This document shows, piece after piece, positions 24,163 to 33,953 of a stretch of 64,000 bases of DNA. The DNA comes from an uncultured Prevotella sp. (lineage in GTDB: Bacteria > Bacteroidota > Bacteroidia > Bacteroidales > Bacteroidaceae), in NCBI GenBank assembly GCA_947169185.1, contig CAMVOS010000005.1, forward strand, positions 31,046 to 95,045, read 5' to 3'. Made by a program: the position numbers and the translations under genes. Every line of letters begins with the position of its first letter. The first letter of the stretch is position 1. Under the pieces are notes generated by a model. The model had not been told where the DNA came from, did not search any database, and saw only the letters and a program-made list of their open reading frames with translations.

Positions 24163-27100
24163 TCAGAATCCAATGTTCAGTGAGAGTGTGAACTGCTTTG
24201 AGCGTGGTGTCTGTGAAGCATCAGCAGCAACGCCATAGCCTTGCGGAGAAATCTCAGGATCAACACCACTATACTTCGTCCAAACATAGAGGTTATTTAG
24301 AGAAGCATAAGCCTGCAACTGATTCAGACCCCACTTCTTAATCATCTTCTTGGGGAAATTATAAGCAATCTGCAGGTTCTGGAAACGTACAAAACCACCA
24401 TCTTCTACGAAACGGTCAGAAGGCTGGAAATTGTAAGAGGCATTATGCATAGCACGAGGTATCACAGTGACATCACCATCCTTACGCCAACGGTAGTTGA
24501 CAGTAGCACACTGGTTATAGGTATCAAACATCTTCTCCAGATTCTGGCGTGCCAGGTTCACCACCTTGTTGCCAAAACGATACATGAAACGTGTCTTGAC
24601 ACTCCAGTTGCCATAACGGAACGTGAAGTTGAAACCACCGTTTACCTTAGGCAGTGAGTTACCCAAGTAGACGATATCGAGCTCGTTGATCTGACCGTCA
24701 TTGTTGATGTCCTCATAAATGGCATCACCACCCTGGTAAGTATAAGTTGACGAACCGCTACCATTATTGTTGACATAGTTGAACAACATACGGCGCGGAT
24801 GGCCGTCCTGCATCAGCACCTTGCCATTGCGCACAACAACAGGGAAGGTCTTGCCTTCAGCTAGCATACCATTGATGGCAGCCTCATACTGAGCCTCTGT
24901 CCAGTTGTTTTCTTTCTGCAAATTCTCTAAGTAGTCGTAACCATATTGGTATACACCCTGATAGCGGAAACCATAGATAGAACCCAACGAGTTGTTCAGC
25001 TGTACACGCAGGGGCCAGTCACCACGGTTGGTAATACCCCAAGGAGAGCTTGTCTTACCCGAGCTGTATACAGTTTTCCACGTGTTCAAGCTTTCCAATA
25101 CGCTCTCATCCATTTCCTTCAGCATGTTAGAGTTCTGAGCAATATTGAAGCTCATATCCATGGAGAACTTGCCTATCTTGACAATCTTCTTGGCAGAAAC
25201 ATTCAACTCCCAACCGTTGTTATTCATCTGACCAACATTCATATAGGCCAATGAACCATAACCTGATATCGACGAGATGGCAACATTACTCATCAACAAG
25301 TCTTTTGTCACCTTGCGATAGTAGTCGAAGTCAATCTCAACCTTGTCATTGAACAAACCAAGGTTGAAACCAAGGTTCATACTTGTGGTCTTTTCCCAAC
25401 GCAGATCATCGATTTTCAAACCATCCAGTGTTCCTGCTGGTTGCATATTACCAGTAGCACCATAGTAACCGGCAGAAGTCTTATAGGTGTTATAGAACAG
25501 ATAGTTGGAACTGGGAGCCTTACCATTGACACCCCAAGAGCCACGAAGACCTAACATCGAGAGCCAATTACCCTTAACCTTCTTCATGAATGGCTCATCG
25601 CTGAGATTCCAACGAAGAGACACACCTGGGAATATGGCCCATTTGTGTTTGGGACCGAATTTTGAGTCACCGTCGGCACGGATTGAGAAGCCTAAGCTAT
25701 AACGGCCATCTTTATAAGACACGTGACCGTTGTAGAGCAGGTTCTGCGAAGCCGAGCGTGAGTTGCCGCTTGACATATCTGTCAGCCATGCATAAACGGT
25801 AGGATCGTCAACACCTTGTGGCAGGTTATTCACGCGCGTGTACTGACTATTATATTTAGACGTACTCATCTCGTAGCGAGCCAACATGGTAGCAAACAAG
25901 TCCTCATTCTTAAAGTGCGGCGTAAATACCAATTCCACACGTCCACCGACCTTCATGCGGTTGGTCTCAGAATTAGTCTTGGCGTTATAAGTTGAGGTAT
26001 TCCATCTGGCACTCGACAGAGCTGCCGGATAATAGGTAGGACTGCTGCTGGCGTAGATATCAAAGTCTACACGACCATTCAGTGTCAGACGGCTCTTGTC
26101 TGGCTCAGTACCCAACAGTTCGTACTTGATGCTGAAGTCAGGCGTCAGACGGTAGGTCTGCTCCTTCGACGTTGCCAGATTAGCAATAGCCACGGGGTTA
26201 CCCAAGGCGCGGATAGGAGACAGATAATTCGAAGAATAGACATCGGTAGCACCGCCACCCGTCGTAGGATTCGACTCGTTCATGATATAGTATTCACCTG
26301 TATCATTACCATTGGCATCCTGACGGTAGATACTCATGTTCGGTGCAATGTTCTGTGCAATACCGAGCAGATTCGAATAGTTCTTGTCGTTATCGGTATA
26401 GGTCAGAGCGAAATTCGTCGAGAAACGAATACGGTCAGACACGTTATAGTCCAGCACCAGACGAGTGGTGAACTGCTGGAACTTCTGCTTGATGATAGAA
26501 CCTGTCTGATGTTTGTAGCCGGCAGAGATACGGAAAGTAGCCTTCTCACCACCACCCGATAGCGTCATGTTGTAGTCATGCATGGCACCAAACTGCTTCA
26601 CGGCCTTCACCCAATCGGTGTTGTTGTTCCAGTTCTGGTATTCAGGCCATGCTGTGTTGTAGTTCAGCTCCTGCATATCGGCGGTAGCATCTGAACGCTG
26701 ACCAGGGTTATAGAATTCCTCCTTCATCAGCATCGAATACTCATCACCATTCAGCAGGGTATAGCCATCAGGCTGCCATGTGCCTGTAAACTTGTAAGAA
26801 AAGTCCACGCGAGGCTTACCACGCATACCGTGTTTGGTCGTGATGACCAGCACACCATTAGAACCACGCGAACCCCAAACAGCAGTAGCAGCAGCATCCT
26901 TCAGGACGGTGATGCTGGCAATATCCTCCACATTCACCGACAACAGCGAAGCATACTGTTCCTCGTTAGCATTGGCAAAGTCGAAATTCTCATCGGGATT
27001 GTCAAAGATCTTGTCGTCTACCACAATCAGCGGGTTAGCGTCACCGGTAATAGAAGTCACACCACGAAGGCGCATCGAAGTACCGGCTCCCAGGTTACCA

Positions 27101-27591
27101 GAGTTGGCCACGATATCCAGACCGGCAATCTCACCCTGCAGGGCCTCGTCGGCCGAGGTGAATGCCATACCCTTCACGTTGTCAAGGTCGAAGGTCTGCT
27201 GTGACACTGAGATTTCCTTCTTCGAAATCATCAGACCACCCGAGTTGCCGCGCTTGGCCTTGACCACAACTTCCTGCAACTGCGTACCTTCCGGCTCCAG
27301 TTTGATATTAAATACGGTCTTATTACCGATGGTTACAATCTGAGTCTTGTCTCCCACATACGAGAACACCAGTTTGTTCTTAGTGCTCTTTACCTGCATG
27401 GAGAAATTACCATTGAAGTCGGTCTGTACGGCCGACACAATACGGTTGTTGGCATCACGCTCTACAACATTGGCCATCATGATAGGGCCGTCATTGTCGG
27501 TCAGCGTACCCGACACACGGATACCCTGCGCCATCAGCGTCTGGCAGACGATGCCCAACAAAGCTGTAAACAATATTTTCTTGATAGTCAT
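24163..27591 (-). CDS. SusC-like TonB-dependent outer-membrane transporter
   Basis: 1142 residues. A signal peptide (ending LMAQ) leads into a carboxypeptidase-regulatory-like domain (about 25-100), then LQEVVVKAKRG, a plug domain with ITVLKDAAATAVWGSRGSNGVLVITTK, and a beta-barrel ending TLSLNIGF, the usual C-terminal aromatic. It is the first SusC of the operon and is paired with the SusD gene after it. It follows the largest fasciclin gene by 25 nt. The organisation suggests energy-dependent import of an oligomer whose nature is unknown. Confidence 0.95.
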   Translation of the reverse strand: MTIKKILFTALLGIVCQTLMAQGIRVSGTLTDNDGPIMMANVVERDANNRIVSAVQTDFNGNFSMQVKSTKNKLVFSYVGDKTQIVTIGNKTVFNIKLEPEGTQLQEVVVKAKRGNSGGLMISKKEISVSQQTFDLDNVKGMAFTSADEALQGEIAGLDIVANSGNLGAGTSMRLRGVTSITGDANPLIVVDDKIFDNPDENFDFANANEEQYASLLSVNVEDIASITVLKDAAATAVWGSRGSNGVLVITTKHGMRGKPRVDFSYKFTGTWQPDGYTLLNGDEYSMLMKEEFYNPGQRSDATADMQELNYNTAWPEYQNWNNNTDWVKAVKQFGAMHDYNMTLSGGGEKATFRISAGYKHQTGSIIKQKFQQFTTRLVLDYNVSDRIRFSTNFALTYTDNDKNYSNLLGIAQNIAPNMSIYRQDANGNDTGEYYIMNESNPTTGGGATDVYSSNYLSPIRALGNPVAIANLATSKEQTYRLTPDFSIKYELLGTEPDKSRLTLNGRVDFDIYASSSPTYYPAALSSARWNTSTYNAKTNSETNRMKVGGRVELVFTPHFKNEDLFATMLARYEMSTSKYNSQYTRVNNLPQGVDDPTVYAWLTDMSSGNSRSASQNLLYNGHVSYKDGRYSLGFSIRADGDSKFGPKHKWAIFPGVSLRWNLSDEPFMKKVKGNWLSMLGLRGSWGVNGKAPSSNYLFYNTYKTSAGYYGATGNMQPAGTLDGLKIDDLRWEKTTSMNLGFNLGLFNDKVEIDFDYYRKVTKDLLMSNVAISSISGYGSLAYMNVGQMNNNGWELNVSAKKIVKIGKFSMDMSFNIAQNSNMLKEMDESVLESLNTWKTVYSSGKTSSPWGITNRGDWPLRVQLNNSLGSIYGFRYQGVYQYGYDYLENLQKENNWTEAQYEAAINGMLAEGKTFPVVVRNGKVLMQDGHPRRMLFNYVNNNGSGSSTYTYQGGDAIYEDINNDGQINELDIVYLGNSLPKVNGGFNFTFRYGNWSVKTRFMYRFGNKVVNLARQNLEKMFDTYNQCATVNYRWRKDGDVTVIPRAMHNASYNFQPSDRFVEDGGFVRFQNLQIAYNFPKKMIKKWGLNQLQAYASLNNLYVWTKYSGVDPEISPQGYGVAADASQTPRSKQFTLSLNIGF

Positions 27592-27616
27592 ATCTCTTAT
27601 TTTTAGCGTTTACATA

Positions 27617-30379
27617 TTATTTGGCATAGAGCGGTTCAGACAGTTCGTGAATCACACAGAACGATGACGTGTAGATGGATGAGGCCTGAGTACGGGTCTT
27701 ATCGAACCAATAGTCACGTGCCATCAGATTACACTTCTTCGAGCTGTCGTTAGCATCGATTACACGGGTATTACCAGCACCGTCCTGCACATAGAGCTTT
27801 CCGCTACCACTGTTACCCAGCACCTTCAATTCATAGGCAATACCCTGACTGGTCGTGCTCAGGCTATTGTAAGAACGAGCATCCACGTTGTTGTCAGCAT
27901 ATACCGAAACACTCTGGAAGTGATAGCGGGCAAAATCGCGCATCTGGTCAATCATAGCTTTAGCCTGAGCCTTATAAGGTGCAGCCACCTCTTCATCGGC
28001 ATCAGCATAAGCTTCATAGAGTTCCTGTACTTTATTCCAGTTAGGCAGGCCCGCAGCATACGCTTTTTTCATAGCATCGTTGTTGGGGGCATAAAGCGTA
28101 TAGTTATAGGTATTGAACATCTTCACGTTCTCATCCAGACAGCTGCTGCTCAACACATTGGTCTTCGATACACGACGGTCAGCCGTAAAAATAGTGTAAG
28201 CATCCTGCTCGCTGATACCAAACTCGTTGGCCTCATCACTAATACCTGCCCACGTCAGGATTTCCTTGACAGAAAAACCTGAGCAAAGCTGATAGAATTC
28301 ACTGAACTTCTCAGGATAGTTGCGCAGCGTACGACTGACGCTATTGCGAGGTGACTCAATCACATGATTGATACGGAAAGCGGTACCGTTCTTCTCCTTA
28401 TAGACATTCTCAATAGTTGAGGCAACTATGCCGTTGTCAATCTGCTGACCACTCAGCACTTTGCCACCTACAGACACGCCATCGACGCGGATGGCACCGC
28501 CATGTTTCGTTTTATAGTAGCGGTTGGCACCAAACACCTCTGTACTGTCAAGCACAACAGTATGGTAGTTCAAGATATCAACAAATAATGATTTCCATTG
28601 GCTCGTTGCAATAGGATTACCACTATTCAACACATTACCGATGGTATTGGTGTTGGGATTATATTCATAAGCTACACACTGTACGGCACCAGAAGAAGCA
28701 CTGGTTGCCTTATAGTTGAACTTCAAAGCGCGAGGCTGGCTATGACCGAGATAAATGGGATCGATGTAGTAGTTTTCGAAGGCCTCATCATCTGGAATAA
28801 AGAAAGCATAATTAGCTTTCATAGCCATCAGATAGTAGTGGAACGACACGCCCAACTGATCGTCATCGTTGATAGCCCAGCGCATGACCTGCATATCAGG
28901 ATAGACCGTAGCAGGTGCCATGACGCTCTGGTATTTATCAGGAGCAATCAATGTATTCATCTTATAGATGACGCCATTATTAGCCACCTTGATGTCATAT
29001 TTGCCATCGGCCTTCTGCTGTACCATATTCAGCGTGAGTCCCATAAACTCGTTGGCATCGTTGGTCACCTTCTCGAACTTGCTGGGTACGCTGTTGGTAA
29101 ACTCCTTACGCATCAGGTTGTTAATAAAGTCGGTCACAATGCCTGGCTGTTTCTTATACAAAGAATCTAAGTTCTCAGTCAGATTAGCCTCAGTGTTATT
29201 AGCACCCGTATGCTTACCATAAAGGTCAATCAGATAGGCACCATCGCCACGAACGAAGAAATCGGCCAAAGCCTTATTGGTGGGGGCAAATATAGCTGCC
29301 ACATCACCCATATTCAGTTCGACTCCATTTGCAGAAGCCAGAGGACTGTACTGGTTCCAACCTGGATCGAACTTCAGCAGGTTATCCACCATCTGGTTGT
29401 TGGCATCGCGGTTCTGACGATGATTGGCATCATTATTCAGATAACGAACTTCATAAATCTGACCAATGGTAGGAACATTTTTACCTGCCTTAGTCTGTTC
29501 CTCTGCCCAAGAGTTATATGCACGTGTTACTTCGACATTCTCAAAAGGTACACTGAAATAGTCGACAAGACGACTGAACAGACTTGTCTCACTATCACTA
29601 CGTAACAACTGAGCCATATTGCCTGGAGGAACGATGACGTCCTGCATCTGATGAACATAACCATTTTGACAGGTTACGTCGCTCTTGATAATCTGGTCAC
29701 CGAAGATGTAGGCCATACCATCCTTGTATTCTGAACCAGTCAGGATGGCAAAGTCGCTCTCAGCACCCAGTGTAGAAATGCCGTTGTTCAACATGTGCTC
29801 ACGGGTGAAGTGTACCATCATGGGGCGAGTAGCATCGCTTACCACGAACATATTCGAATTGGTACGGAACTCATCCCAGTTCACATTGTTCTGAGGCATC
29901 TCAAGGGGCAGAATGTGCTGAATGGTGTCAATCACATTCTGGCTGGTTTGATGCTTCATTGACATACCCTTCGATACGGCGTCCGTACCAGCACTGGCGT
30001 TGGACAACATGCCCACCAACAGGGCATTGTTCAGCATCGAATTCTTAAGTAATAGGTTACGCTGAGCAGACGTCAAGTCTTCATACCTTCTGGCTCCCCA
30101 GTCATTGGAAGCGAAGAACCGCTCAAAAGCCTCATCATTGGCGGGGAATACGGTCATCGAACCTGTGCGATTCAGAGTCTCAGCATAGCCGAGATCATCA
30201 ATCAGCCGCAGGTAAGTGTTAAACGTTCCCGTCAAGTTGGTCGGGTTCTTCAGTTCCTGATAGATGCTTTCTCCAAGCCACGAAGGCTTTGAGTCTGCAT
30301 CCACTGCCTCGTTCTTATCGATACAGGCAGTCATCAATCCCGTTAATACGAGAGAGATACAGAAAATGAATTGTTTCAT
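27617..30379 (-). CDS. Large fasciclin-domain lipoprotein (920 aa), operon head
   Basis: A lipoprotein (LMTAC, Cys19, followed by IDKNEAVDAD). It carries several fasciclin-like units: about 50-250 (LRLIDDLGYAETLNRTGSMTVFPANDEAF, GYVHQMQDVIVPPG), about 265-480 (AIFAPTNKALADFF, GVIYKMNTLIAP), about 490-680 (YAFFIPDDEAFENYY), and about 700-900 (YTLYAPNNDAMKKAY). With 920 residues it is much larger than one- or two-domain fasciclin proteins. It is the first gene after the operon promoter, with about 92 nt of leader. A role as a long surface adhesin or substrate-binding arm is plausible but not shown. Confidence 0.85.
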   Translation of the reverse strand: MKQFIFCISLVLTGLMTACIDKNEAVDADSKPSWLGESIYQELKNPTNLTGTFNTYLRLIDDLGYAETLNRTGSMTVFPANDEAFERFFASNDWGARRYEDLTSAQRNLLLKNSMLNNALLVGMLSNASAGTDAVSKGMSMKHQTSQNVIDTIQHILPLEMPQNNVNWDEFRTNSNMFVVSDATRPMMVHFTREHMLNNGISTLGAESDFAILTGSEYKDGMAYIFGDQIIKSDVTCQNGYVHQMQDVIVPPGNMAQLLRSDSETSLFSRLVDYFSVPFENVEVTRAYNSWAEEQTKAGKNVPTIGQIYEVRYLNNDANHRQNRDANNQMVDNLLKFDPGWNQYSPLASANGVELNMGDVAAIFAPTNKALADFFVRGDGAYLIDLYGKHTGANNTEANLTENLDSLYKKQPGIVTDFINNLMRKEFTNSVPSKFEKVTNDANEFMGLTLNMVQQKADGKYDIKVANNGVIYKMNTLIAPDKYQSVMAPATVYPDMQVMRWAINDDDQLGVSFHYYLMAMKANYAFFIPDDEAFENYYIDPIYLGHSQPRALKFNYKATSASSGAVQCVAYEYNPNTNTIGNVLNSGNPIATSQWKSLFVDILNYHTVVLDSTEVFGANRYYKTKHGGAIRVDGVSVGGKVLSGQQIDNGIVASTIENVYKEKNGTAFRINHVIESPRNSVSRTLRNYPEKFSEFYQLCSGFSVKEILTWAGISDEANEFGISEQDAYTIFTADRRVSKTNVLSSSCLDENVKMFNTYNYTLYAPNNDAMKKAYAAGLPNWNKVQELYEAYADADEEVAAPYKAQAKAMIDQMRDFARYHFQSVSVYADNNVDARSYNSLSTTSQGIAYELKVLGNSGSGKLYVQDGAGNTRVIDANDSSKKCNLMARDYWFDKTRTQASSIYTSSFCVIHELSEPLYAK

Positions 30380-30477
30380 AAATAGCTATTTATTAATAAT
30401 TAGATTTGTTTTCACTTTACAATGCTCTGACCAAGGCCAGAAAAGTTTTTTCTGTAGTTACGATAGTTTTCAAGGTG

Positions 30478-30508
30478 CAAAAGTAAGCAAAAAAAAGTGA
30501 AATACAAA
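30478..30508 (-). promoter_or_regulatory. Promoter of the seven-gene SusCD/fasciclin operon
   Basis: Reverse strand: TTTG (30508-30505), 19 bp, TACTTTTG (30485-30478). It is exact in spacing and lies about 100 bp before the first start codon. Confidence 0.8.
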
Positions 30509-30561
30509 AAAAATTACCATATTTTTATAAATATGGGTAAAAATGCTATAACAAAAGAATT

Positions 30562-30591
30562 AAAAAGCCCTCCCGCGAATTGCGAGAGGGC
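30562..30591 (-). terminator. Terminator of the 581-aa lipoprotein gene
   Basis: On the reverse strand GCCCTCTCGC pairs with GCGGGAGGGC (one wobble pair) around AATT, followed by five Ts. It separates this gene from the SusCD operon. Confidence 0.85.
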
Positions 30592-30617
30592 CGATATTTT
30601 AACACAATGTGTTTAGA

Positions 30618-32363
30618 TTACTCTGCTGCAGCTGGCTGCTTGCAGATAGAGATATGGTCGAGGTCAAGTTCACTGGCCTTGCCGTCATTCTTAATGACGA
30701 GCTTAGCGCCTGCAGGAATATTCACGTTCTCAAGAGTAATACCACCTGTTACAGCACCACCCCATGTCGGAACCTCAATCTCAATCTTAACCAGCTCACC
30801 CATAGCAGCACCAGCAGGTACATAATACAAGGTAACAGTCTGCTCCTCACTGCCGCCGTTACGACCATAGATGAAAATCTTGTAGTTACCAGCCTCAAAT
30901 GCATCATTGATAACGAAGTAGCTGTTTTCAGTCAGACGAGGACCTGCACCATTAGAGAAACGATCGAAACGATTACCTGCTGTTACAATATCAGTCCAGC
31001 CAATCCATGTAGTCACATCGCCAACAAGTGTCATAGCTGTCTGATCCTCAAATTCGCCAATCCATACCAACGAGTCAATCTTCTCATACTTCACGTCCAT
31101 CAGGTGGATTGTACCTGCAGCATTTGTAGACTCATTACCTGTGAAGGTATAGCTACGTCCCTCGTAAGAGCCAACCTTAGGAGCTACATACCACTTGCCA
31201 TCGGTTGGATGCTTGTAAGCCAGCTGATAGAATACGGTATAAGTATCGCCTACGAACTGCTCACCCTCAATCCACTCAGTACCGATACGTGTGCCATTAG
31301 CACCCTGACCATCGTTGAAGTACTGACGCAGACGCCATGCATACTTACCGCTATCCTTGAACTTAACGGTAATAACTGTGCCAGTCTCAGCAACAGGAGT
31401 CTCAGCAGCATTATCAGAATCATATACCCACTTCACAGTATTCTCTGCATTGTAGATAGGAGTCTTGTCGCTTTCCAACAGGCTTATAGTAGAACCTACA
31501 CGAACCTCCTTAACTTCACGAGCTTCCTTAATTTCATTGCCGTCAGGATCAACATAAATTACCTTGGCATCAGCGAACTTCACAGAGGGATCCGTTGCAT
31601 TTGTAATGCTCAGATTGTCAATGTAGTTATTCTGGCCATTGTTGATATAACCAAATACGTCAATCTGGGTACCCTCATTAGCATCAGCCTGCCAGAAGTC
31701 TTCCTTACCAGGAGTGAATACTGCCTCTTCACCTTCGGTGGCACCACTCTCAGCCAACACGGTTCCTTCCTGATCCTTAACAGACCATTGTACCTGACGA
31801 TCGAAGTTGTAAACTTTTACCTCAACCTTCAGCCATTTTCCAGTCCAATCAGCTACACCGCCCATTGTTGTGCCATTGATGAAGAAGTTGTTTTTGTCTG
31901 AACCAATGCGGAAGATAGCACCCTTAGCACCATAAGTAGTCTTGGCACAACCTGCGCCAACACCATTTGTACGGACCAAAGCATCACCAATTGTTACGAT
32001 AGCACGGCTATTGGCATTGTAGTAATCGAAAGAAACAATCGAGATAGCAGCCTTCTGAACTTTCTCAGTGAAATCATAGTGAGCAAAGCTGTAGCCGTTT
32101 TGAGCATTCTTTGCACCAACAAAGGTAGCAACCTTTGAACCCCAGTCAGCATTTTCTGCAACACCTACAGAAATACGGCTGTCGGCGACAAACGGAGTCT
32201 GATCATCCTCAAAATCAATAACAGTAGTCGTCTTATCGAACAACTCTTCCTTATCAAAAGGCAAATTAGGATTAGGATTAGGATTGTCCTCAAGAGAGCA
32301 ACCTGTCAGCGCGAGGCCACTAACGAAGAGAGCGGCCATAGTCCACAAAAAGTTCTTTTTCAT
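30618..32363 (-). CDS. Surface lipoprotein with beta-sandwich domains, function unknown
   Basis: 581 residues with lipobox LTGC (Cys22) and an Asn/Pro-rich linker (NPNPNPN). Residues about 45-230 look like a concanavalin/jelly-roll domain (VIDFEDDQTPF...VSFDYYNANSRAIVTIGD, DVFGYINNGQNNYIDNLSI), the middle like a small beta domain, and about 415-580 like a carbohydrate-binding-like domain (FEAGNYKIFIYGRNGG, TLENVNIPAGAKLVI). No catalytic motif is visible. Lying just upstream of the SusCD/fasciclin operon in the same direction, with its own promoter and terminator, it may be an accessory surface binding protein for the same substrate. Confidence 0.7.
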   Translation of the reverse strand: MKKNFLWTMAALFVSGLALTGCSLEDNPNPNPNLPFDKEELFDKTTTVIDFEDDQTPFVADSRISVGVAENADWGSKVATFVGAKNAQNGYSFAHYDFTEKVQKAAISIVSFDYYNANSRAIVTIGDALVRTNGVGAGCAKTTYGAKGAIFRIGSDKNNFFINGTTMGGVADWTGKWLKVEVKVYNFDRQVQWSVKDQEGTVLAESGATEGEEAVFTPGKEDFWQADANEGTQIDVFGYINNGQNNYIDNLSITNATDPSVKFADAKVIYVDPDGNEIKEAREVKEVRVGSTISLLESDKTPIYNAENTVKWVYDSDNAAETPVAETGTVITVKFKDSGKYAWRLRQYFNDGQGANGTRIGTEWIEGEQFVGDTYTVFYQLAYKHPTDGKWYVAPKVGSYEGRSYTFTGNESTNAAGTIHLMDVKYEKIDSLVWIGEFEDQTAMTLVGDVTTWIGWTDIVTAGNRFDRFSNGAGPRLTENSYFVINDAFEAGNYKIFIYGRNGGSEEQTVTLYYVPAGAAMGELVKIEIEVPTWGGAVTGGITLENVNIPAGAKLVIKNDGKASELDLDHISICKQPAAAE

Positions 32364-32576
32364 AATTCGTTTTTAAATTAGTTATTAATTAAATGTTATG
32401 ATATCAGTCATTTACTATGGTTTTAGTAGTCCTCATCATGAGGGAATGAGCAACAGATGACACATCATATGCCCATAAAGCGTGACAAAGTTAGGTTAAT
32501 TTTTTCAAATCGCAATGATTTTTCGTAAATAATCCCGCGATTTTTAGATTTTTTAATCTTTTCGGCATATGCATCA
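32364..32576. other. Intergenic region between ispG and the 581-aa lipoprotein gene
   Basis: A 213-bp AT-rich gap. It contains the reverse promoter listed next and, near the ispG stop, a weak AATC/GATT hairpin that may end the ispG transcript. No gene is visible. Confidence 0.5.
32486..32515 (-). promoter_or_regulatory. Promoter of the 581-aa lipoprotein gene
   Basis: Reverse-strand TAACTTTG (32493-32486) with TTG 19 bp upstream (32515-32513). The leader would be about 115 nt. Confidence 0.6.
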
Positions 32577-33953
32577 TCACAAACCTCTGTCCTTACGAAT
32601 CAGCTCGAGCAGTCGGTCGACAGCCTCGGCCTCAGGGATATTCTTCTCAATACATTCCTTGGCCTTATATAGGCTGATTTTGCCACGACCCGCACCGACA
32701 TAACCGTAGTCGGCATCGGCCATCTCGCCAGGACCATTGACAATACAACCCATAATGCCAATTTTCAGGCCCACAAGATCTTTTGTTGCTGCTTTTATCT
32801 TAGCGATGGTTTCCTGGAGGTTATAGAGCGTGCGTCCACAGCCTGGGCAAGAAATATATTCAGTCTTGGTGAATTTGATACGAGCGGCCTGCAATATCGC
32901 GTCGGCAAGAGCCGACAAATTGGGAATTGAGAATTGAGAATTGAGAATTGAGAGTTTGGTGGCTTTGCGGTCGATAAGCAAGGCACCAACAGCCATTGAG
33001 GCCTTGAGTTGCAAGGTCTCCCAATCGGGGGCGTCAATGGCGATGGTAATCGTATCGTCTTTGATGGATGCCTCTGCCTCAGCACGCAGTTTCATGCATT
33101 CGGGAATAAGGTCAACAAGTTTGCGGGCTACTGGGATTTCACATTCGGGCTCCTCGCTGAGCGACACACGAATGGTATCGCCAATACCCTCGGTAAGCAA
33201 GGCACCAATACCAACAGCCGACTTAATACGTCCGTCTTTTCCCTCACCAGCCTCAGTGACACCTAAGTGCAGGGGGTAGTGCATATCCTCGGCATCCATG
33301 GTCTTGACGAGCAAGCGCACAGTGGTGACCATCACCACCGTATTCGAGGCTTTGATACTGATGACAACATCGTTGAACTGTTCGCGACGGAAGATGCGCA
33401 AAAACTCCATACAGCTCTCAACGATACCCTCAGGGGTGTCACCATAGCGCGACATGATACGATCAGACAGCGAGCCGTGGTTGACACCAATGCGTACAGC
33501 CGTATGGTGTTCCTTACATATATTAATAAAAGGTACGAGCTTGGCTTCAATTTTCTTCAGCTCCTCCAGATATTCTTCGTCAGTATATTCCAAATGCTTA
33601 AAGGTACGTCCCGGATCGACATAGTTACCCGGATTGATACGCACCTTTTCGCAGTATTGGGCTGCCACATCGGCTGTATGGGCCGTAAAATGCACATCAG
33701 CCACAAGGGGAGTCTGGTAGCCATCAGCTTTCAGACGTGCCGAGATATGCTTCATATTCTCAGCCTCACGTGTGCCCTGCGTGGTAAAACGTACCAGTTC
33801 ACCTCCGGCATCAATAATACGCTTGGCCTGCGCCACACTGGCCTCGGTATCGTTGGTATCGGTAGTCGCCATCGACTGAATACGAATGGGATTGTCACCA
33901 CCGATAGCGATATGCCCCACATGGGCCACACTACTAATTCGTCTTGTAGTCAT
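32577..33953 (-). CDS. ispG: 4-hydroxy-3-methylbut-2-enyl diphosphate synthase, IspG
   Basis: 458 residues. IspG makes HMBPP, the penultimate step of the MEP isoprenoid pathway, with a 4Fe-4S cluster. The N-terminal TIM-barrel part is clear (NPIRIQSMATTDTND, VRFTTQGTREAENM, VRIGVNHGSLSDRI, SDVVISIKASN-like stretch). The C-terminal cluster domain has CPGCGR (about 369) and MGCIVNGPGE (about 399). In Bacteroidetes the protein is normally the long, plant-like form of about 600 residues with a middle domain; here only about 100 residues separate the two conserved parts. A 28-bp heptamer array is inserted in frame in that region (LSILNSQFSIPN). Its start overlaps the end of purE by 20 nt. Confidence 0.93.
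   Translation of the reverse strand: MTTRRISSVAHVGHIAIGGDNPIRIQSMATTDTNDTEASVAQAKRIIDAGGELVRFTTQGTREAENMKHISARLKADGYQTPLVADVHFTAHTADVAAQYCEKVRINPGNYVDPGRTFKHLEYTDEEYLEELKKIEAKLVPFINICKEHHTAVRIGVNHGSLSDRIMSRYGDTPEGIVESCMEFLRIFRREQFNDVVISIKASNTVVMVTTVRLLVKTMDAEDMHYPLHLGVTEAGEGKDGRIKSAVGIGALLTEGIGDTIRVSLSEEPECEIPVARKLVDLIPECMKLRAEAEASIKDDTITIAIDAPDWETLQLKASMAVGALLIDRKATKLSILNSQFSIPNLSALADAILQAARIKFTKTEYISCPGCGRTLYNLQETIAKIKAATKDLVGLKIGIMGCIVNGPGEMADADYGYVGAGRGKISLYKAKECIEKNIPEAEAVDRLLELIRKDRGL
32924..32951 (-). repeat. Four heptamers (GAATTGA) inside ispG
   Basis: Four perfect 7-bp units within the coding region, followed by a partial fifth. They encode ILNSQFSI, which has no counterpart in IspG proteins that I know of. 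Confidence 0.9.

Larger units (their letters stand above)
30380..30617. other. Intergenic region with operon promoter and upstream terminator
   Basis: A 238-bp AT-rich gap without a gene. It holds the promoter of the SusCD/fasciclin operon and the terminator of the preceding lipoprotein gene, annotated separately. Confidence 0.7.

Noticed and set aside
30618-32363. Membership of the 581-aa lipoprotein in the SusCD/fasciclin operon
   Set aside because: A strong reverse-strand terminator at 30562-30591 and a separate promoter at 30478-30508 divide them, although a common function remains possible.
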